Source: Tissierellia bacterium (GTDB lineage Bacteria > Bacillota > Clostridia > Tissierellales > Sedimentibacteraceae). From it: DNA of 10,746 bases. The notes beneath the pieces were generated by a model. The model was not told the DNA's origin, ran no database searches, and worked only from the letters and a program-made list of their open reading frames with translations. The position numbers and the translations under genes were made by a program. Where the stretch lies: assembly GCA_028700795.1 (NCBI GenBank), contig JAQVRY010000028.1:6207-16952 (forward strand). Reading direction: 5' to 3'. How positions within the stretch are numbered: the stretch's first letter is position 1; every line of letters starts with the position of its first letter. Shown piece after piece: positions 6,320 to 10,746 of the stretch.

Positions 6320-7177
6320 ATGGAGTTTGTAATTATTACAGGTATGTCAGGTGCCGGAAAAAGCCAGGCAATTAGAGTTCTTGAAGATATAAATTATTAT
6401 TGCATGGATAATCTTCCTCCTGCACTTCTTCCAAATTTTGCAGAGTTATGCAAAAGTTCATCGATGGATGTAAATAAGGTGGCAGTTGTTGCGGACATAA
6501 GAGGGGGAATCTTTTTTAAGGATTTGTTCAATAGTTTAAAAGAACTGAATAATAAGGGAATTGAGTATAGGATACTTTTTCTTGATGCATCTGATGATGA
6601 CTTAATCAAAAGGTTTAAAGAACAAAGGAGACCTCATCCTTTGTCTGCAAACGGGACTATAATTGAAGGAATCTTGGAAGAAAGAAACAGATTGGAAGAA
6701 GTAAAAAGGAAGTCTGATTATATAATAGATACAACAAGCATGAAACTTGGAAGACTTAAGGAAGAGCTTTTAAATATTTTTGTTAAAGGCAGCATATCCT
6801 CCAATTTAAACATAACCATAGTATCATTTGGCTATAAATATGGTCTTCCTCAGGAATCAGACCTGGTTTTTGATGTAAGATTTTTACCTAATCCGTTTTA
6901 TATAGATGAATTGAAAAACTCAACAGGCAACGATAAAAATGTTCAAGACTATGTAATGAGTTTTGAAACCACATCCATATTTTTAAAGAAACTTATGGAT
7001 ATGTTTAAATTTCTTCTTCCTTTGTATATTAAGGAGGGAAAATCAAACCTTGTAATATCTATTGGCTGTACCGGAGGCAAGCATCGCTCTGTTACCATAT
7101 CAAATTATTTGGCATCCATGCTTACAGCTGAAAATTACAGAGTTTTATTAAATCACAGAGATGCGGGGAAACACTAA
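6320..7177 (+). CDS. rapZ: RapZ/YvcJ family nucleotide-binding protein (RNase adapter homologue)
   Basis: This P-loop protein is 285 residues from the chosen start. The Walker A motif GMSGAGKS is at residues 8-15, DIRGG follows in the middle part, and the C-terminal domain has the GGKHRS signature (252-257). In Escherichia coli RapZ senses glucosamine-6-phosphate and guides RNase E to the GlmZ small RNA. The Bacillus homologue YvcJ binds and hydrolyses nucleotides and affects competence; glmZ itself is not expected here. The frame is open from 6248, but the ATG at 6320 is preferred. MEFVIITGMSGAGKS is the normal family N-terminus, AGGAAAG (6305-6311) precedes it, and the earlier codons would translate a repeat remnant. 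It ends 1 nt before yvcK, in line with the usual rapZ-yvcK pairing. Confidence 0.95.
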   Translation: MEFVIITGMSGAGKSQAIRVLEDINYYCMDNLPPALLPNFAELCKSSSMDVNKVAVVADIRGGIFFKDLFNSLKELNNKGIEYRILFLDASDDDLIKRFKEQRRPHPLSANGTIIEGILEERNRLEEVKRKSDYIIDTTSMKLGRLKEELLNIFVKGSISSNLNITIVSFGYKYGLPQESDLVFDVRFLPNPFYIDELKNSTGNDKNVQDYVMSFETTSIFLKKLMDMFKFLLPLYIKEGKSNLVISIGCTGGKHRSVTISNYLASMLTAENYRVLLNHRDAGKH

Positions 7178-7178
7178 T

Positions 7179-8171
7179 ATGAAAATAGTAACATTCGGTG
7201 GAGGGACAGGTCTTTCTATATTGCTGAGAGGACTTAAAAATTACACCAAAGATATATCTGCGGTAGTGACCGTTGCAGATAACGGCGGCGGCTCGGGAGT
7301 TTTAAGAGAAGACTTAGGCATGCTGCCGCCTGGGGATATGAGAAACTGCATTATTGCACTTTCAGATATTGAGCCCATCATGATAAAATTGATGCAGCAC
7401 CGTTTCAGCGAGGGATATTTAAAGGGGCAAAGCTTCGGAAATTTATTTATAGCTGCAATGTATGAAATATTCGGTAATTACGAACATGCTCTAAAGGAAA
7501 TTGGAAGTATTTTCAGGCTTTCGGGAAAGGTTCTTCCCATGACACTGCAGGATGCACAATTAAAAGCATATCTTGATAATGGAGACTGCATATTAGGAGA
7601 AACATATATTCCTGAATATGTAAGCAAATCAAACACGAAAATAGATAAAATTTCATTGGTGCCTAATGTGTGCAGACCACTCGAGGAAACAATTGAGGAT
7701 ATAAAGGAAGCAGATATTATTGTATTAGGACCTGGAAGTTTGTATACCAGCGTAATGCCAAATATCTTAGTTGAAGGCATACCGTCACTTTTGACTGAAA
7801 GCAAAGCAACTGTATTCTATGTTTGCAACCTGATGACACAGCCTGGAGAAACAGATAATTACAATGTTTTAGACCATGTGAATGCAATAATAAAACACAG
7901 CACAAAATATATGATTGATTACGTAATCGTTAATGATGAAAAGATTTCCGAAGAGCTGATTGTAAATTACAAATACCAAGGTGCAAAACAGGTACTAATT
8001 GATGAAGAGCAAATAAAAGAACTTGAAGAAATGAATATAAAGGTTATATGCAGCAATTTTATTGATATAAGAAAAAACTATATAAGACATAATTCAGATA
8101 AAATAGGACAGCTATTGCTTAATTATGTTAATGAAAAAAATAAAAAGGAGTGTTTTTATGGAGGAATATAA
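7179..8171 (+). CDS. yvcK: YvcK/CofD-like gluconeogenesis factor
   Basis: YvcK proteins share the CofD-like fold. In Bacillus and relatives they bind UDP-sugars, are needed for growth on gluconeogenic carbon sources and help place cell-wall synthesis proteins. The 330-residue protein starts MKIVTFGGGTGLS with the nucleotide-binding GGGTG at 7-11, followed by VTVADNGGGSG. Most relatives I recall read DDGGSSG at that second motif, so the Asn and Gly here are a mild variation. GPGSLYTS and the later VNDEKIS region also fit the family. An upstream in-frame ATG at 7161 would overlap rapZ. The ATG at 7179 is preferred because it gives the canonical N-terminus and follows GGGGAAA (7165-7171). The gene overlaps the next one by 14 bases. 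It is cytoplasmic. Confidence 0.95.
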   Translation: MKIVTFGGGTGLSILLRGLKNYTKDISAVVTVADNGGGSGVLREDLGMLPPGDMRNCIIALSDIEPIMIKLMQHRFSEGYLKGQSFGNLFIAAMYEIFGNYEHALKEIGSIFRLSGKVLPMTLQDAQLKAYLDNGDCILGETYIPEYVSKSNTKIDKISLVPNVCRPLEETIEDIKEADIIVLGPGSLYTSVMPNILVEGIPSLLTESKATVFYVCNLMTQPGETDNYNVLDHVNAIIKHSTKYMIDYVIVNDEKISEELIVNYKYQGAKQVLIDEEQIKELEEMNIKVICSNFIDIRKNYIRHNSDKIGQLLLNYVNEKNKKECFYGGI

Positions 8172-9243
8172 AAGTATAGATTCAAATCAACTAAGCATTG
8201 CAGATGGTATGATTGACTGGGTAAGAGTTGTTGATAGAGATAATATGGTTTTGTATGCCAACAAAAAAATGCAGGAAGATCTGGGAGAAAATATAGTCGG
8301 GAAAAGATGCTACGATGCTTTATGCAGAGACAAACGATGTGAATACTGCATTTCAGGAATCACCTTGGAAGACGGCTCCATAATGCGAAAACAACAAAGC
8401 TTTGGAAATAAAACATATACAATTATTTCATCTCCTCTATATGGCAACGACGGTGAAATTAAAGGCTCCGTGGAGGTATTCAGGGATATAACCAATGAAG
8501 TACTGCTTTCAGATAAGATAAATGAGAAGAATAGAAAAATGAGCGAGGATATAAAATTCGCTAAAAATATGCAAAATAGAATGCTTCCTCCAAAAGGAAT
8601 GTATAATGGGGTGAGTATTGATTATTTATACGAATCATCAGAATCATTAAGTGGGGATTATTTTGATGTATTTGAAATTGATGAGAATAATACAGGTATA
8701 TATATTTGCGATGTTGTAGGACATGGTGTTACTGCATCACTCTTGACAATTTTCGTCAGGCAGTCTTTAAGAACAATTGCTAAGGGTAATACTAATTTGA
8801 ATAAAATTATGAAAGAGCTGCATAAAACATTTCTGTCATTGAATTTAGACTATGATAAATATTTTTCTGTATTTTTTGGAATATATAATAAAGATTCATA
8901 TGAATTTAAATATGTTAATGCAGGACATAACTCAGTACCGATTTTAATAAGTGATAATAATATAAAAACGCTTATGCTTAAGGGATATCCTATTGCAAAT
9001 ATATTCGATAAAGTTGATTACATTGTAGGGAAAGTTACATTAAAAGTCGGCGATAAAATACTCCTTTATACTGACGGCATAACAGAGGCAACAAATAGTG
9101 AAGGAATACAATTTGGTGTCGATAATCTGATAAATACAATAAAATTAAATGGAAACATACTAAAAAACATAGAGGCATCACTCAATAATTTTAGCACTGT
9201 CCATAAAGATGACTATGCAGTGCTGCTGGCAGAAATCATATAG
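8158..9243 (+). CDS. PAS-domain PP2C-type serine/threonine phosphatase (RsbU/SpoIIE family)
   Basis: This 361-residue protein combines an N-terminal PAS sensor domain (about 12-115), a helical linker (about 116-145) and a C-terminal SpoIIE/RsbU-type PP2C phosphatase domain (about 150-361). The metal-binding acidic residues of an active PP2C are present: D167 and D170 in GDYFD, D185 in CDVVGHG, D306 in YTDG, and D351/D352 near the end. Such enzymes usually dephosphorylate anti-anti-sigma factors, but no such partner is encoded nearby. The PAS domain carries four clustered cysteines (C51, C56, C61, C64), possibly redox- or metal-sensing. There is no membrane segment. An in-frame ATG exists at 8125, but the one at 8158 has an ideal AAGGAG (8145-8150) and is chosen. 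It overlaps yvcK by 14 bases, so it is probably co-translated. whiA, often found after yvcK, is absent here. Confidence 0.93.
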   Translation: MEEYKSIDSNQLSIADGMIDWVRVVDRDNMVLYANKKMQEDLGENIVGKRCYDALCRDKRCEYCISGITLEDGSIMRKQQSFGNKTYTIISSPLYGNDGEIKGSVEVFRDITNEVLLSDKINEKNRKMSEDIKFAKNMQNRMLPPKGMYNGVSIDYLYESSESLSGDYFDVFEIDENNTGIYICDVVGHGVTASLLTIFVRQSLRTIAKGNTNLNKIMKELHKTFLSLNLDYDKYFSVFFGIYNKDSYEFKYVNAGHNSVPILISDNNIKTLMLKGYPIANIFDKVDYIVGKVTLKVGDKILLYTDGITEATNSEGIQFGVDNLINTIKLNGNILKNIEASLNNFSTVHKDDYAVLLAEII

Positions 9244-9405
9244 TCATCCTAAGCGATAGCGAAGGATCTCCGCTTTGTCATCCTGAGCGATAGCGAAGGA
9301 TCTCATCTTTGTCATCCTGAGCGATAGCGAAGGATCTCATCTTTGTCATCCTGAGCGATAGCGAAGGATCTCAGGTTTGAGATTCTTCACTGCGTTCATA
9401 ATGAC
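9243..9405. repeat. Array of four 34-bp direct hairpin repeats plus an inverted end unit
   Basis: Direct units start at 9243, 9277, 9311 and 9345, exactly 34 bp apart; the first has a G-to-A change in its GA loop. Each is a 28-nt core starting GTCATCCT and ending GGATCTC, plus a 6-nt joint. The core can fold on itself. In copy 2 the outer stem is ATCCT (9280-9284) with AGGAT (9297-9301), then GA/GA (9285-9286, 9295-9296), a GC/GC inner stem and a GATA loop. An inverted, diverged unit (9379-9405) closes the array and could pair with copy 4 in a long hairpin. The near-identical joints exclude a CRISPR array. The first unit shares its G with the TAG stop of the phosphatase gene. Same family as 2100-2171. 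Confidence 0.92.
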
Positions 9406-9423
9406 GATACGCGGGTTATTCAT

Positions 9424-9439
9424 GACCACGGGGGTGGTT
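9424..9439 (+). promoter_or_regulatory. Small GC-rich hairpin before pgi
   Basis: ACCAC (9425-9429) pairs with GTGGT (9434-9438) around GGGG, with a flanking G-T wobble. It stands out as GC-rich in an AT-rich gap, 18 nt before the pgi ribosome binding site. No T-run follows, so it is not an intrinsic terminator. I found no convincing promoter between the repeat array and pgi. The hairpin may be part of a third repeat or a leader structure; its function is unknown. Confidence 0.3.
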
Positions 9440-9468
9440 CTTGCTAAGACTATTTTTAGGAGGTAAGA

Positions 9469-10746
9469 ATGGAGAATATTACTCTTGATTTACAAGGAAG
9501 TTTTATTAGTAAAGAAGAATTAGAAAAAATCAAACCGGAAATTATGGCAGCTCAGGAGACACTTTTAGACAGTAAAGGAGTCAGCTGTGAAATGACAGGC
9601 TGGCTTGACTATATGTACAGAATGGATAAAAACGAATACGAAGAAATTAAAACCGCTGCAAAATATATTAGAGAAAACTCTGAAGCCTTCATCATTTTAG
9701 GAATAGGAGGATCTTATTTAGGAGCAAAGGCTGCAATAGAAGCAATCAGGGGAGATTTTCACAATGAATTATTAAGCCCCCAAGTATATTACGCAGGACA
9801 GAATTTAAGCGGAGCATATTTGAAAAAGCTTATTCAGGTTGTTAAAGAAAAAAAGGCGTGCATTATCGTAATTTCAAAATCGGGAACAACCTTGGAAACA
9901 GCATTGTCGTTCAGGGTTTTTAGGGAGCTGATGGAGAAAAAGTACGGCGAAGAATCAAAAAAACGCATTTTTGTTGTAACAGACAAAGATAAAGGTGCTT
10001 TAAAGAGTATGTCTGACCTTAAGGGCTACAAAACATTTGTGGTTCCCGATGATATAGGAGGAAGATATTCCGTAATAACTCCTGTAGGACTCCTGCCAAT
10101 GGCAGCCGCCGGTCTTGATATTGACAAATTCATTGAAGGCTTAAAGTCCGGAGCAAAGGAATATTCAGACAGAAACTTTGAAAGCAATATCTGCCTGCTT
10201 TATACAGCAGCAAGAAATATTTTAAACAGGCGAAATAAAGAAATTGAAATATTTGTGAACTATGAGCCTTCCTGCATATCAATTGCCGAATGGTGGAAGC
10301 AGCTATACGGTGAAAGCGAGGGAAAAGAAGGAAAGGGCATTTTCCCTGCGTCGCTTAACTTCACAACAGATCTTCATTCCATGGGACAATTTGTTCAAGA
10401 GGGAAGAGAAATACTTTTTGAAACAACCCTGATTATTGTAAACAGTGAGGATGATATGGAAGTTCCCTTTGACTCAAATGACTTTGATAAATTAAATTAC
10501 ATATCAGGAAAAACATTTAACTATATAAACTCAAAGGCATTTGAAGGAACATTCATGGCTCACAATGAAGGAAATGTACCGGGGATAATTATAAGAATCC
10601 CTAAAATGGATGAATTTTACCTTGCCAAGATTTTTTACTTTTTCATGATGAGCTGCGGCATAAGCGGGTATACTAATAATGTAGATCCTTTTACTCAGCC
10701 GGGAGTAGAAGCATACAAAAAGAATATGTTCAGGCTGCTTGAGAAG
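9469..10746 (+). CDS. pgi: Glucose-6-phosphate isomerase (3' end outside window)
   Basis: This enzyme interconverts glucose-6-phosphate and fructose-6-phosphate in glycolysis and gluconeogenesis. 426 codons are present and the frame is still open at the window edge. Bacillus-type enzymes have about 450 residues, so roughly 20-25 are missing. Visible hallmarks are ILGIGGSYLGAKA and ISKSGTTLET in the sugar-phosphate-binding SIS fold, the signature DDIGGRYSVITPVG, the catalytic glutamate in GESEGKEGKG (E282), the histidine in TDLHSMGQ (H303) and the lysine in QPGVEAYKKN (K417). The short GESEGKEGKG and DLHSMGQ segments fit the Bacillota form. The start follows a perfect AGGAGGT at 9458-9464. It is separated from the phosphatase gene by the 34-bp repeat array, so it is probably a separate unit. 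Its substrate links to amino-sugar supply for MurB. Confidence 0.97.
   Translation, partial: MENITLDLQGSFISKEELEKIKPEIMAAQETLLDSKGVSCEMTGWLDYMYRMDKNEYEEIKTAAKYIRENSEAFIILGIGGSYLGAKAAIEAIRGDFHNELLSPQVYYAGQNLSGAYLKKLIQVVKEKKACIIVISKSGTTLETALSFRVFRELMEKKYGEESKKRIFVVTDKDKGALKSMSDLKGYKTFVVPDDIGGRYSVITPVGLLPMAAAGLDIDKFIEGLKSGAKEYSDRNFESNICLLYTAARNILNRRNKEIEIFVNYEPSCISIAEWWKQLYGESEGKEGKGIFPASLNFTTDLHSMGQFVQEGREILFETTLIIVNSEDDMEVPFDSNDFDKLNYISGKTFNYINSKAFEGTFMAHNEGNVPGIIIRIPKMDEFYLAKIFYFFMMSCGISGYTNNVDPFTQPGVEAYKKNMFRLLEK

Noticed and set aside
9243..9405. Possible short CRISPR array
   Set aside because: The period is 34 bp with a 28-nt core and only 6 nt between cores, the joints are nearly identical and no cas gene is present; it is a tandem palindromic repeat.

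Overview
The window is AT-rich and gene-dense. Every gene is on the + strand, with short gaps, strong AGGAGG-like ribosome binding sites and several overlapping gene pairs. The gene content (DUF1385/YqhQ-prmC-prfA, an RqcP-type S4 protein, rubrerythrin, and the murB-PHP-rapZ-yvcK block) points to a low-GC Gram-positive anaerobe of the Clostridia/Tissierellia kind. This is inference from gene families and order; I cannot fix the genus.

Layout. Positions 1-293 are a gene-free AT-rich leader with a good promoter candidate (30-58). Positions 294-3518 hold a translation-termination block: a DUF1385 membrane protein, prmC (methylates release factors), prfA (release factor 1) and rqcP (ribosome quality control), with two overlapping junctions. 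A hairpin repeat lies between prmC and prfA. Positions 3616-4187 are rubrerythrin as its own unit, closed by a clear intrinsic terminator. Positions 4240-9243 are a second block starting from a candidate promoter: murB, a PHP-family hydrolase, rapZ/yvcJ, yvcK, and a PAS-PP2C (RsbU/SpoIIE-type) phosphatase. It links cell-wall precursor synthesis, nucleotide-sugar-responsive carbon control and a signalling phosphatase. Positions 9469-10746 hold a nearly complete glucose-6-phosphate isomerase gene that runs off the right edge.

The least ordinary content is in the gaps. Two families of palindromic repeats sit between the housekeeping genes. One is a hairpin of about 28 nt whose stems differ between copies, mostly with pairing kept, while a symmetric GA/GA internal loop is retained. 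It occurs as an opposed pair at 2100-2171 and as a four-unit, 34-bp-period array plus an inverted end at 9243-9405. The other is a 117-bp two-hairpin unit in an apparently perfect tandem duplication (5225-5458), with a short third start and a probable decayed fragment before rapZ. Both arrays start exactly on the G of the preceding gene's TAG stop codon. I found no tRNA, rRNA, CRISPR array, transposase or phage gene. I see no convincing new multi-gene system; the repeat families, the prfA-rqcP coupling and the phosphatase next to yvcK are the points most worth following up.
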